A stretch of 64,000 nt of DNA from CAMDBL01 sp964498125 (GCA_964498125.1 CAZCGE010000097.1:31645-95644), one strand, 5' to 3'. Positions 15,923 through 23,520 are shown, counted from the stretch's first letter. Program-made: numbers and translations. The notes: a model not told the origin generated them from the letters alone.

Positions 15923-17173
15923 TTAGTGCTCGCCCGGCGAAACCGTAGTCGCGCCGGTTCTGGCTGAAAGCGTGCGCCCGACACGGAAACCGAGATTGTT
16001 GTTCCGGTTGTCGGTGGTGTTCCTGTTGCGGTTGGCCGCGCGCAGCCTCCTGGGATTGTTGTTCCAGGAACCGCCGCGGACGACACGGCGACAAGGGGCC
16101 GTCCAGGCTTCTGCGGCGGGATCGAAACGCCCGCCACTGAAGATCGCGTGGCGCAGGCGCCACGTATCGGCTTGCTCGGCATGCGCGATCCAGGCGCGCA
16201 CGCGTGCGTCGACGTCCTCTGGCTCGATCGTGCCCGCGCGCCATTGGTCGCGGAGGCCACGCAGCCGGTTGCGGAAGCGGCGCACGTTTTCCTCCGGCAG
16301 GCTACGGCCGCCGCCCGCATGCAGCTCCAGGCCCAGGAAGGTGGCGCTCACCGCGGACGGCAGGATGATCGTCTTGCGCGGATGCAGCTTGAGGCGCCGG
16401 CCTTTGAGGTAGCGCTCGATCCGCGCCCGCCAGTCGGCCAGCACGGCCGCATCGACGTGGAACAATGCGAAATCATCGACGTAGCGGACATAGGGCGCGT
16501 GCAACACCTCGGTGACGAAATGATCGAAGCCGTCGAGGTAGAGATTGGCGAAGAACTGGCTCGTCAGATTGCCGATCGGCAGGCCGCGGCGACGCTCGAA
16601 GGGGGAAAACAGATCGTCTCCCGCATAATAGAGATTGACCGGCTCCTGCGCGTTCGACCCATCGACAATCCGGTCCAAGAGCGCAAGCGTCCGTGGGCAC
16701 GCGATGCGCCGACGGAACATCGATTTCAGGATCGTATGATCAATGGCGGGGAAATAGCGGTAGATGTCGCAGCGCAGGACATGCGCGTGACGATCCCGAT
16801 AGTGCTCGTAGACCTCGATTGCCCGATGCGTGCCCTTGCCGACGCGGTTGGCGAACGTCTGGTCGATGAAACCAGCCTCGAAGATCGGCTCGACCACGGC
16901 ACAGAGCGCGTGATGCACGACGCGGTCGCGGAAGGGCGCGGCGGAGACGATGCGCTTCTTGGGATCCTCGACCGCGAAAGCAACGTAGCGACCGGGCCGG
17001 TAGCTGCCATCCCGCAGCTGGCGCTCCAGCGTCAGGAGCTCGTGCTCGAGACTGGCGAAGAATGTCGCGGCGCCAGGCTTCCGGCGCTTGCCCCGGACAG
17101 CGCGGTAGGCGGCGTCCCGCAGCGCGCGGAAGGTCGAGATACCGTCGAACAGGTTATGGTGTCGTCTGGGCAT
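15923..17173 (-). CDS. DGR reverse transcriptase with template repeat in its 3' end
   Basis: A 416-residue reverse transcriptase of the diversity-generating retroelement type. Motif A is LRCDIYRYFPAIDH (Asp136), the DGR-typical LPIGNLTSQFFAN lies at 198-210, and the catalytic YVDD at 231-234. A conserved C-terminal block, RVRAWIAHAEQADTWRLRHAIF, ends near residue 346. No maturase/X domain, endonuclease domain or retron RNA region is visible. Residues 361-401 are encoded by the template repeat, giving an Asn/Arg-rich tail with RGGSWNNNP that is translated only because the frame stays open. The start overlaps the avd gene by 20 nt. The enzyme would copy the template RNA with errors at adenines and deliver the cDNA to the target gene. 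Confidence 0.96.
   Translation of the reverse strand: MPRRHHNLFDGISTFRALRDAAYRAVRGKRRKPGAATFFASLEHELLTLERQLRDGSYRPGRYVAFAVEDPKKRIVSAAPFRDRVVHHALCAVVEPIFEAGFIDQTFANRVGKGTHRAIEVYEHYRDRHAHVLRCDIYRYFPAIDHTILKSMFRRRIACPRTLALLDRIVDGSNAQEPVNLYYAGDDLFSPFERRRGLPIGNLTSQFFANLYLDGFDHFVTEVLHAPYVRYVDDFALFHVDAAVLADWRARIERYLKGRRLKLHPRKTIILPSAVSATFLGLELHAGGGRSLPEENVRRFRNRLRGLRDQWRAGTIEPEDVDARVRAWIAHAEQADTWRLRHAIFSGGRFDPAAEAWTAPCRRVVRGGSWNNNPRRLRAANRNRNTTDNRNNNLGFRVGRTLSARTGATTVSPGEH
15971..16092 (-). repeat. DGR template repeat (TR)
   Basis: A 122-nt copy of the 3' end of the target gene, lying inside the end of the reverse transcriptase ORF. It aligns without gaps to 17622-17743. On the coding strand it is rich in AAC/AAT codons at positions where the target has other residues. 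The mismatches number 16, of which 14 are at TR adenines. The two others are TR cytosines: 15998 in the core, and 15974 near the 3' end, where initiation sites usually differ between TR and VR. Confidence 0.95.
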
Positions 17174-17516
17174 TGATCGCCTTCAGCCAGCCGCCCACCT
17201 GCCTGCCGATCTCGTCGATGCATCGCGCCGCGAACTCGTAGCGTCGCTTATCGAGGTATTGCATTTCGACCGAGATGCGGACGAAGTAGCGCAGCTTTTC
17301 GAGAGCCATGTTGGCTTTCACGAGGTGAGGACGCCGGTCACGCGTGTAGTTTGCCTCGATCAAACTTTCCAGCACCTCTTGTGCGAGGGTCTGGATGCGA
17401 TCACCGAGCAGAAATTTCTGGCTTCTCGGAAACTTATCGAGTGCCGGGATAAGCCACAGCAGGAAGCGAAATTGCTCTTCCAGAACGGGGCTGATCTGTT
17501 TTGAAGGTCTCTGCAT
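17154..17516 (-). CDS. avd: Avd-like DGR accessory protein (four-helix bundle)
   Basis: A 120-residue, highly charged, all-helical protein between the DGR target and the reverse transcriptase. Segments such as LEEQFRFLLWLIPALDKFPR, FLLGDRIQTLAQEVLESLIEA and LRYFVRISVEMQYLDKRRYEF fit the four-helix-bundle Avd proteins. These form pentameric barrels and bind the reverse transcriptase and template RNA. Length, position and the 20-nt overlap with the reverse transcriptase all support the call. It starts at ATG 17516; no clear ribosome-binding site is seen. Confidence 0.92.
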   Translation of the reverse strand: MQRPSKQISPVLEEQFRFLLWLIPALDKFPRSQKFLLGDRIQTLAQEVLESLIEANYTRDRRPHLVKANMALEKLRYFVRISVEMQYLDKRRYEFAARCIDEIGRQVGGWLKAINAQTTP

Positions 17517-17538
17517 TGCAGAAAAATAACCGATTCGG

Positions 17539-17557
17539 GTGGGGACTACGTCCCCAC
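17539..17557. other. Hairpin downstream of the variable repeat
   Basis: GTGGGGAC at 17539-17546 pairs perfectly with GTCCCCAC at 17550-17557 around a TAC loop. DGRs often carry a short hairpin or cruciform just after the variable repeat that aids homing. This one matches in stem length but lies about 65 nt past the repeat, farther than usual, and could instead be a signal before avd. Confidence 0.5.
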
Positions 17558-17615
17558 ACCCCTGTCATGCACAACTTCTGCAATCTTGCAAAGGGTAAAA
17601 CGGTAAAAGAGCAGA

Positions 17616-19334
17616 CTAATACGTCCGCCCGACACGGAAACCGAGAAATTTGACCCGGAAGTCGGTGGAGAGCCAGTTGCGGACGGCCGCGCGCAGCCAC
17701 CTGGGATTGTTGTCCCAGGAACCGCCGCGGACGACACGGCGACCGCACTCCCCTGTCGTCCGTGCACTGCCATTGCCGGGATTGCCATTGTTGCTGTCGT
17801 TCCAGCAGTCCTCGGTCCACTCCCAGACGTTGCCGTGCACCTGATAGAGTCCCCACGGATTGGCGGCGAAGCTGTCGACCGGAACCGTGTGCCGCCGGTA
17901 CTCGCCCTTCGAGCCGCCACCCTTGTAGGGATCGGCGCTGCCGTCGTAGTTGGCCTGCGTCGGCGTGATCGCGGCACCCCACCAGAACGGCGTCTGCGTG
18001 CCGGCCCGCGTCACGTACTCGCGCTCGGCCTCCGACAGCAGGCGGTAGCTCTTGCCGCTCTTGCGCGACAGCCAGGCCACGTAGGCCTTGGCATCATCCC
18101 AGTTGACATTGATCACCGGCCGCTTGCCGCGGCCCCAGCCCCGATCGTCCGGCTTGTAGCCCTTGCAGCCGCTGTCGGCGACGCAGGCATCCCACTCGTC
18201 GAACGTCACGGCGAACCTGCCGACGGCGAACGGACGGGCGATCGTGACACGCAATTGCGTCTCGTCGCTTTCTCGTTCAGGCTCGCTCGCCGGCGAGCCC
18301 ATCATGAACTCGCCGGCCGGCACCACCACCATCTCCGGGCAGTCGGGGCAGTCGCGGAAGGCGCGGCCGGGCTGGGGTGCGCTGGCCTCCGCGCGCTTCC
18401 TTGCCGCCTCCGCCTCCGCCGCCTTGCGTGCTTCCTCCTGCTGCAGCATGGCCAATTCTTGCTTGCGCTGCTCCGCGGCGACGCGCTGCCGCTCGGCCTC
18501 AGCCTTCGCGCGAGCGTCATCGTCAGCCTTCCTCTTGGCGGCTTCCGCGCGCAGCCGCGACAGCTCGGCTTCGGTCCGCCTGCGCTCCTCGTCGGCCGCC
18601 GCCAGCCGGACGCGCTCGGCCTCCTCGGCTTGCGCCTTGGCTTGCGCCAGTGCGGCGGGGTCAGACCCCTCACGTTTACCGCCGGTTGTCTGCTGCGCCG
18701 TTCGTGGTGAGGGGTCTGACCCCATCCCCGCCGGCGACCACGGCCACGGCACCGGAAAACCGGCGGCGTGGGCGCCGACGTAGGCAACCGCCAGCGTCGC
18801 CACCACGCTGGCGCCAATCCAGCCCCAGGGGGCGGCGCGGATCGGGCTCGGCCGCTCCCCGCCGATCGACTTGCGCACCGAGACGATCGCCTCGTTGAGG
18901 TCGGCCATGTCGCGGCCGAAGCGCTCGTGCGCCACGTCGTGCTTCTGGTAGAGGACGAGCTCGTGGATGTCCGCGGGCAACTCCTCGGCACGCGGCAGCG
19001 GCGGCATCTGCCCGTCGCGCCCGACGCGCACCGGGATGACGACGATGCGGCGCTCCAATGCCGCGGCGATCTCCTCGCGCACGTAATCGCGCTCGCGGCT
19101 CGCCGCCCGCGCCCTGAGCAAGTCCATCCAGCGCGGGCCGATGACCGCGATCAGCACGTCGCAAACGCCGAGCGCCTTGGCCAGCTCCTCGTCGAAGCGC
19201 TGGCCCGCCAGCAGATTGTCGACGTCCATGAAGACGTTGGACTTGCCGAACCTGGCCGCTAAGGCGTCGCGCACGCGCGCCGCCGCCGAAGCGTCGTCAT
19301 CGCGCCGATAATTGACGAAGATCTTGCCCGGCAC
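17616..19334 (-). CDS. DGR target: TIR, transmembrane, coiled-coil, FGE-sulfatase receptor
   Basis: A 572-residue protein starting at GTG 19334 (GGGA a few nt upstream; residue 3 begins the TIR strand KIFVNYRRDD). The TIR domain spans about 3-125 and includes YVREEIAAAL, where a NAD-cleaving glutamate would sit. A single membrane helix is at about 170-192, preceded by Arg/Lys residues, so the N-terminus is probably cytoplasmic. A charged Ala/Glu/Arg coiled coil covers 226-318. An FGE-sulfatase (SUMF1, C-type-lectin-like) domain covers 333-572 with MVVVPAGEFMMGS, GNVWEWTEDCW, RVVRGGSW and GFRVGR. Six cysteines in this half fit an oxidising periplasm. The last 41 residues are the variable repeat. 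Residues 205-226 come from a palindromic repeat insertion. The ligand and TIR output are unknown. Confidence 0.92.
   Translation of the reverse strand: MPGKIFVNYRRDDDASAAARVRDALAARFGKSNVFMDVDNLLAGQRFDEELAKALGVCDVLIAVIGPRWMDLLRARAASRERDYVREEIAAALERRIVVIPVRVGRDGQMPPLPRAEELPADIHELVLYQKHDVAHERFGRDMADLNEAIVSVRKSIGGERPSPIRAAPWGWIGASVVATLAVAYVGAHAAGFPVPWPWSPAGMGSDPSPRTAQQTTGGKREGSDPAALAQAKAQAEEAERVRLAAADEERRRTEAELSRLRAEAAKRKADDDARAKAEAERQRVAAEQRKQELAMLQQEEARKAAEAEAARKRAEASAPQPGRAFRDCPDCPEMVVVPAGEFMMGSPASEPERESDETQLRVTIARPFAVGRFAVTFDEWDACVADSGCKGYKPDDRGWGRGKRPVINVNWDDAKAYVAWLSRKSGKSYRLLSEAEREYVTRAGTQTPFWWGAAITPTQANYDGSADPYKGGGSKGEYRRHTVPVDSFAANPWGLYQVHGNVWEWTEDCWNDSNNGNPGNGSARTTGECGRRVVRGGSWDNNPRWLRAAVRNWLSTDFRVKFLGFRVGRTY
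17622..17743 (-). repeat. DGR variable repeat (VR)
   Basis: The last 122 nt of the target coding region, aligned without gaps to the template at 15971-16092. Ten codons differ in residue: N to D, R to W, N to V, R to W, N to L, T to S, N to F, N to V, N to K and N to F. Three template AAC/AAT codons remain unchanged. The flanking GGSW and LGFRVGR codons are identical. The last bases before the stop (17622-17645) form the presumed initiation-of-homing region, with one C/G difference from the template. Confidence 0.95.
18657..18723. repeat. Palindromic repeat inserted in frame in the DGR target
   Basis: GGGGTCAGACCCCTCAC at 18657-18673 and its exact reverse complement at 18707-18723 flank a 33-nt centre. 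The core GGGGTCAGACCC is the same as in the repeats after hisH. The insertion keeps the frame and encodes residues about 205-226, giving GSDP at both ends, between the membrane helix and the coiled coil. Confidence 0.85.
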
Positions 19335-19509
19335 AGTTCCCACCCCGTCGACCAACGTGGACCGACAGTACCGCAGGCTGGATGGCGGAGTCACCGGGGA
19401 TCGACACGGCAGGGCGGAGGTCGACAAGATGCTGGCGCGGCTTCGCGCACGTGCGTAGTGTGAGAGCCGCGGTCCATTCGTACCGCTGCCGATTCTGCCG
19501 CGATCCCCT

Positions 19510-19548
19510 ATGACCACCGACATTCTTGTTCTCGGCGCCGGCGTCGTG
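19510..19548 (+). pseudogene. 5' relic of a FAD-dependent oxidoreductase gene
   Basis: On the plus strand, ATG at 19510 reads MTTDILVLGAGVV, a typical N-terminus of DadA-like FAD oxidoreductases with the start of a GxGxxG fold. Similarity ends after 19548, where the third glycine would be expected. The kinase stop codon lies at 19557-19559 on the other strand. This looks like a gene start cut off by a rearrangement. It is short, so chance resemblance cannot be excluded. Confidence 0.45.
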
Positions 19549-19556
19549 TGCGTCCG

Positions 19557-21275
19557 TCATCGCCAGAGCAGAACCGCGAGCACGATGTTGAGCACGAGCA
19601 GGACGAGCGCCACCGTGCGCCAGAAGCCGGCTGGATTGCGCTCGATGAGCGGGCGGGGGCGGTCGTAGCCGAGCGCGGTGTTGGGGCGGCGCAGATCCTC
19701 GACCAGGGCGGAGAGCGCGTCGGTGCGCTCGGCCGGCTGTTTGTGGACGGCCTTCTCCAGCGCCGCATCCATCCAGACGGGAATGTCGTCGCGCGCCTCC
19801 CGCGCGGACACATAGCCGAGGCGCGTCACATCCCGCGCATTGGCGAAGCCCCGGCTGAATGGGAGGCGCCCGGTCAGCAGCTCATAGGCGATCACTCCGA
19901 GCGCAAAAATGTCGGCGCGGTTGGTCGGCCGCTCACCGAGGTGCACCTCCGGCGCGGTATAGTCGAGGGTGCCGGCAAGCTGCGGTTGCGCGATCGGCGA
20001 GGCCATCTCGTCGAAGCCGGCGGCCCGCGCCGAGCCGAAATCGATGATCTTCACAAGGCCGTTCGCATCGATCATCACGTTCTCGGGCTTCAGGTCCTGG
20101 TGGATGATGTCCTTGCGATGGCAGGCGCGCAGGCCCTTGGCGATCTGCTCGACGATGCTGCGCACACTCTCGAATTCCGGGCGCGGGTGGTCACGCATCC
20201 ATTGCCTGAGCGTCTGCCCATCGAAGTATTCGTTGACCGAGTAGAGATGCCGCCGCATACGGGCCGGTGCCAGCACCTTCAGGACATGCGGGCTGGCAAC
20301 CAGCCGCCCCACCCATTCCTCCCTGACGAACATCTCGATGTAGACAGGGTCGTCCTCGAAGTTCACGGACGGCGTCTTCAGCACCACCATCTCGCCCGTC
20401 GCCACATCGCGCGCGAGGTAGACCTGGGTGCGCTTGCTGGTGTGCAGCTCGCGTACGATGGCAAAGCCATCGAACGCCATGCCCGGCCCCAGCTCCGGCG
20501 GAAACGGCAGCGCGGTCAGCGCCCGCAGATGGGCGGACTCGTCGGCGTGGCCGGGCGCATCGATACGGACGATCTGGCAGGTGAGGTTATCGGTGCTGCC
20601 TTTCTCGAAGGCGCGATCGACGATGCGCCGCGCGGCGGTGTCGAGATCGGCGCCGGGCGACGAGACGATCTCGACGATGTCCGATGCCGACAGATGGTCA
20701 TGCACGCCGTCGGTCGTGAAAAACAGCATGTCACCGGCTTCCAGCGGCTCGGCGCGGTAGTCGATATCGAGGTTCTGGTCGACGCCGAAGGCGCGGGAGA
20801 GGTGCTCGAGGCCGCGCCCCACGCGAACCCGGTGCTCGCGCGTCAGCGGCTCGAGACGGCCGCCACGCAGGCGGCTGATGCGGGAGTCGCCAGCGTGGAA
20901 AATATGCGCGGTGCCGCCTTTCAGGACGAGGCCGGAGAAGGTGCTGACCATGCCGCGCTCGGAGTCGTGCTGGCGCTGGCCTTGCGCGTAGAGCCAGCTG
21001 TTGACGGCCTTCAGCACCACGCCGACCGATTTCTTCACGCTCCAGGAGGCATGGGTCGCGTAGTAGTCCTCGAGGAAGCTCTTGACGCAGTTCTCGCTCG
21101 CCTCCTTGGCGCCTTCGCTCGACGACATGCCGTCGGCGACCGCCATGGCGATGCCGTGCGTGGCAAGCAGCGCCGCGACCGGAACCACGACCCCGTAGGA
21201 GTCGTCGTTGCGCTCCTTGGCGCCGGCGACCGAGTGCTGGCCGACGCGGACGCGCGGGCCGGTTGCTTCGCTCAT
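19557..21275 (-). CDS. Bifunctional PP2C phosphatase / Ser-Thr kinase
   Basis: A 572-residue fusion. The PP2C half (about 8-240) shows the metal-binding aspartates in AVADGMSS, GDSRISR, FFTTDGVHDH and STDNLT. The kinase half (about 262-525) has the VVLKTPS lysine, IIHQDLKPEN, IIDFGSA and TLDYTAPEV. The catalytic loop reads HQD instead of HRD. A C-terminal helix, VALVLLVLNIVLAVLLW, anchors it in the membrane. Fusions of this kind sit between a nitrate transporter and nirB in other proteobacteria (for example Pseudomonas), so it most likely belongs to the nitrate locus rather than to the adjacent DGR. Its targets are unknown. Confidence 0.93.
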   Translation of the reverse strand: MSEATGPRVRVGQHSVAGAKERNDDSYGVVVPVAALLATHGIAMAVADGMSSSEGAKEASENCVKSFLEDYYATHASWSVKKSVGVVLKAVNSWLYAQGQRQHDSERGMVSTFSGLVLKGGTAHIFHAGDSRISRLRGGRLEPLTREHRVRVGRGLEHLSRAFGVDQNLDIDYRAEPLEAGDMLFFTTDGVHDHLSASDIVEIVSSPGADLDTAARRIVDRAFEKGSTDNLTCQIVRIDAPGHADESAHLRALTALPFPPELGPGMAFDGFAIVRELHTSKRTQVYLARDVATGEMVVLKTPSVNFEDDPVYIEMFVREEWVGRLVASPHVLKVLAPARMRRHLYSVNEYFDGQTLRQWMRDHPRPEFESVRSIVEQIAKGLRACHRKDIIHQDLKPENVMIDANGLVKIIDFGSARAAGFDEMASPIAQPQLAGTLDYTAPEVHLGERPTNRADIFALGVIAYELLTGRLPFSRGFANARDVTRLGYVSAREARDDIPVWMDAALEKAVHKQPAERTDALSALVEDLRRPNTALGYDRPRPLIERNPAGFWRTVALVLLVLNIVLAVLLWR

Positions 21276-21346
21276 GCTGTGCGGCTCCCGTCCCCCGCCA
21301 TTTGACGATCTGCCGACCCCATCTCGCGGAGCGTAGTTTGGTGCGA

Positions 21347-21646
21347 CTACGGCGGCGAGGTTGCCGGCCGGCGTTGCGGCAGCGCCGCGAGGGTTCCGGC
21401 CAAGGCTTGCTCGGCGGTGCGCAGGTCGTGGAGCATCTGCAATTTCAGCCAGAAATCGGCGCTGGTCCCGAACCAGTGGGCGAGGCGAAGCGCCGTGTCG
21501 GCGGTGACCGACCGCGTGCCATTGAGAACACCCGTGATGCGGTTGGCGGGAACCTCGAGCTGGCGCGCCAGCTCGGACGCCGAAATGCCGAGCAACTCCA
21601 GCTCCTCACGTAAATGCTCGCCGGGGTGGATGGGGGTGCGGGCCAT
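21347..21646 (-). CDS. higA: HigA-family antitoxin
   Basis: A 99-residue XRE/HigA antitoxin. It has the family N-terminus HPGEHLREELELLGIS and a helix-turn-helix around ELARQLEVPANRITGVLNG, then ALRLAHWFGTSADFWLKLQ. It lies 9 nt downstream of the toxin gene, the usual higBA order in which the toxin comes first. It should neutralise the toxin and repress the shared promoter. Confidence 0.93.
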   Translation of the reverse strand: MARTPIHPGEHLREELELLGISASELARQLEVPANRITGVLNGTRSVTADTALRLAHWFGTSADFWLKLQMLHDLRTAEQALAGTLAALPQRRPATSPP

Positions 21647-21655
21647 GCAGGGTCC

Positions 21656-21940
21656 TCAGTGATAGTCCGTTATCTCGACGTTGTCGGGGCCGGGCGCGCC
21701 GGCGATCCACTCGAAGCAAATGCGCCATTGGTCGTTGATCCGGATGCTGTATTGGCCGGCTCGATCACCTTTGAGGGCTTCGAGCCGGTTACCCGGCAAC
21801 GCGGCCAAGTCTTGCACGTTGCTGGCGGCTTCGAGCCGATCGAGACGAACTTCGGCTTGGCGGGCAAACCCGGAAAACGCCTTGACGAAATCTCCGGCCG
21901 CGAACCGCGCGGTCGCTTTGTCTCGAAAGCTTCGGATCAT
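21656..21940 (-). CDS. higB: HigB-family (RelE-like) toxin
   Basis: A 94-residue RelE/HigB mRNA interferase. The N-terminus MIRSFRDKATARF, the LEALKGDRAGQYSIRINDQWRICF core and the terminal VEITDYH are typical of HigB of the graT/higB type. These cleave mRNA on the ribosome. It is followed by its antitoxin. The pair sits between narK and the PP2C-kinase, genes that are usually adjacent, so it is likely an acquired insert. Confidence 0.94.
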   Translation of the reverse strand: MIRSFRDKATARFAAGDFVKAFSGFARQAEVRLDRLEAASNVQDLAALPGNRLEALKGDRAGQYSIRINDQWRICFEWIAGAPGPDNVEITDYH

Positions 21941-22041
21941 ATCTCGCCCCCGAAGGCGTTAGTCGTTACGTAATACATAACAAACGCTTCGGCAAGCCTT
22001 GACTGCCCCTCGGCCGTTTAGTGTACTCATGCAACTCTCGA

Positions 22042-23520
22042 TCACGTCACATCGATCATGGCGATGGACCCGTCCGGCATCTCCTCGGCGATCTGGCCCT
22101 TGGGCTCATCGATGAACAGCCAGGTCAGCGCCAACCCGAGCACCGCCGACGTGGCGGCGATGAGGAAGAAAGTTCTGACGTCAACGACCGAATAGACGGT
22201 GAGAAACAGCACGCCGCCGACATTGCCGAAAGCGCCGACCATGCCGGCGATCTGGCCGGTCAGGCGCCGCTTGATCATGGGCAACATGGCGTAGACGGCG
22301 CCATTGCCCGCGTTGACGAACAACGAGCACACGAATGTTGCCATCACGGCAAATGCGATCCCAGTCTCGAGCCCCATGAAACTCATGGCGGCATATCCCA
22401 GCGCGGTTCCCGCCAGGCACCAGACCAGCACCCGCCGTCGTCCGAAGCGATCGCTGAGCCAGCCACCCATCGGCCGGGCGAAAAACGTGGTCATGCCGAA
22501 GCTGGCGCCGAGAAAACCAGCCATCGTCAGCGACAGCCCGAACGTGTCCTTGAACAGCAGCGGCAGGATGGACACCACGGCAAGCTCCGAGCCGAAGGTG
22601 ATCATGTAGGCGATGTCGAGGATGGCCACCTGGCGGAACCGGTAGCGGTAGATCTCTGCCACCGGCTTCTGGAAGATGGCACGGTTGATGCGCCAGGTGT
22701 CGAAAAGCTGCGTGCCGTAGAGGATGGCCAGAAAGGCATAGAGCGCCCATTCGGTCGGCGCGCCGATCAGCTTCAGACCCGACGGTCCGAGCTTCCAGGC
22801 GAGCACGGCGAGCGCCAGCACCAGCGGCGCCTGCATCAGGCAGTAGAACACGAAGTCGGCCCGGCTGGTGACCTCCATGGAACCGGCTTTCTTCGGGCTG
22901 AAGTAGGTCGAGCCCTTCGGTGTGTCGGTGACGGCCCAATAGTAGATCGCGGAATAGACGAGCGCTATGACGCCGGTCGTCCCGATCGCCCAGCGCCAGC
23001 CCTCCGGGCCACCGAACATCAGCGCCAGCGTCGGCAGCGTCACGGCGGCCGCGGCGGAGCCGAAATTGCCGAGCCCAGCGTAGAGGCCCTGTGCATAGCC
23101 GGTCTCCTTGGCCGGGAACCACTCGGCGATGATGCGGATGCCGACGACGAAACCGGCGCCGACGAAGCCCAGCAGGAAACGCGTCATGGCCAGCATCTCG
23201 AACGAGGTGGCCAGCGCGAAGGCGATGCAGAGCACACCCGAGATCGCCAGCAGGGCCGCGTACATCAATCGGGGGCCGAGCTTGTCGACCAGGATGCCGA
23301 CGATGATCCGGGCCGGGATGGTCAGCGCCACGTTCATGATCAGCAGCGCCGCGACCTGCTCCTTGGTCAGCGCGAAGGTGTCGCGAATGGCGGCCATCAG
23401 CGGCGCGTGGTTGAACCAGACCAGGAAGGTGATAAAGAAGGCCAACCAGCTCAGGTGCAGCACCTTGATTTTGGGCTCGCGGCTGAGCAGACGCAGGGTT
23501 CCGGCGCTGGGTGTCGGCAT
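22042..23520 (-). CDS. narK: Nitrate/nitrite MFS transporter, NarK/NasA type
   Basis: A 492-residue major facilitator with about twelve membrane helices. It contains the nitrate-porter signature GQIAGMVGAFGNVGGV near residue 435 and an equivalent GLYAGLGNFGSA in the first half. The N-terminus KVLHLSWLAFFITFLVWFNH is characteristic of NarK-type nitrate/proton symporters or nitrate/nitrite exchangers. It is divergent from nirB across a 390-nt regulatory region and would supply nitrate for the assimilation enzymes. Confidence 0.94.
   Translation of the reverse strand: MPTPSAGTLRLLSREPKIKVLHLSWLAFFITFLVWFNHAPLMAAIRDTFALTKEQVAALLIMNVALTIPARIIVGILVDKLGPRLMYAALLAISGVLCIAFALATSFEMLAMTRFLLGFVGAGFVVGIRIIAEWFPAKETGYAQGLYAGLGNFGSAAAAVTLPTLALMFGGPEGWRWAIGTTGVIALVYSAIYYWAVTDTPKGSTYFSPKKAGSMEVTSRADFVFYCLMQAPLVLALAVLAWKLGPSGLKLIGAPTEWALYAFLAILYGTQLFDTWRINRAIFQKPVAEIYRYRFRQVAILDIAYMITFGSELAVVSILPLLFKDTFGLSLTMAGFLGASFGMTTFFARPMGGWLSDRFGRRRVLVWCLAGTALGYAAMSFMGLETGIAFAVMATFVCSLFVNAGNGAVYAMLPMIKRRLTGQIAGMVGAFGNVGGVLFLTVYSVVDVRTFFLIAATSAVLGLALTWLFIDEPKGQIAEEMPDGSIAMIDVT

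Noticed and set aside
15923..17173. Group II intron or retron reverse transcriptase
   Set aside because: No maturase domain, intron RNA ends or retron msr/msd-like region was seen. The GNLTSQ motif, avd neighbour and TR/VR pair identify a DGR.
19557..21275. The PP2C-kinase as a core component of the DGR
   Set aside because: Fusions like this are found beside nitrate transporters and nirB without DGRs, so it was assigned to nitrate assimilation. Functional coupling to the TIR receptor remains possible.
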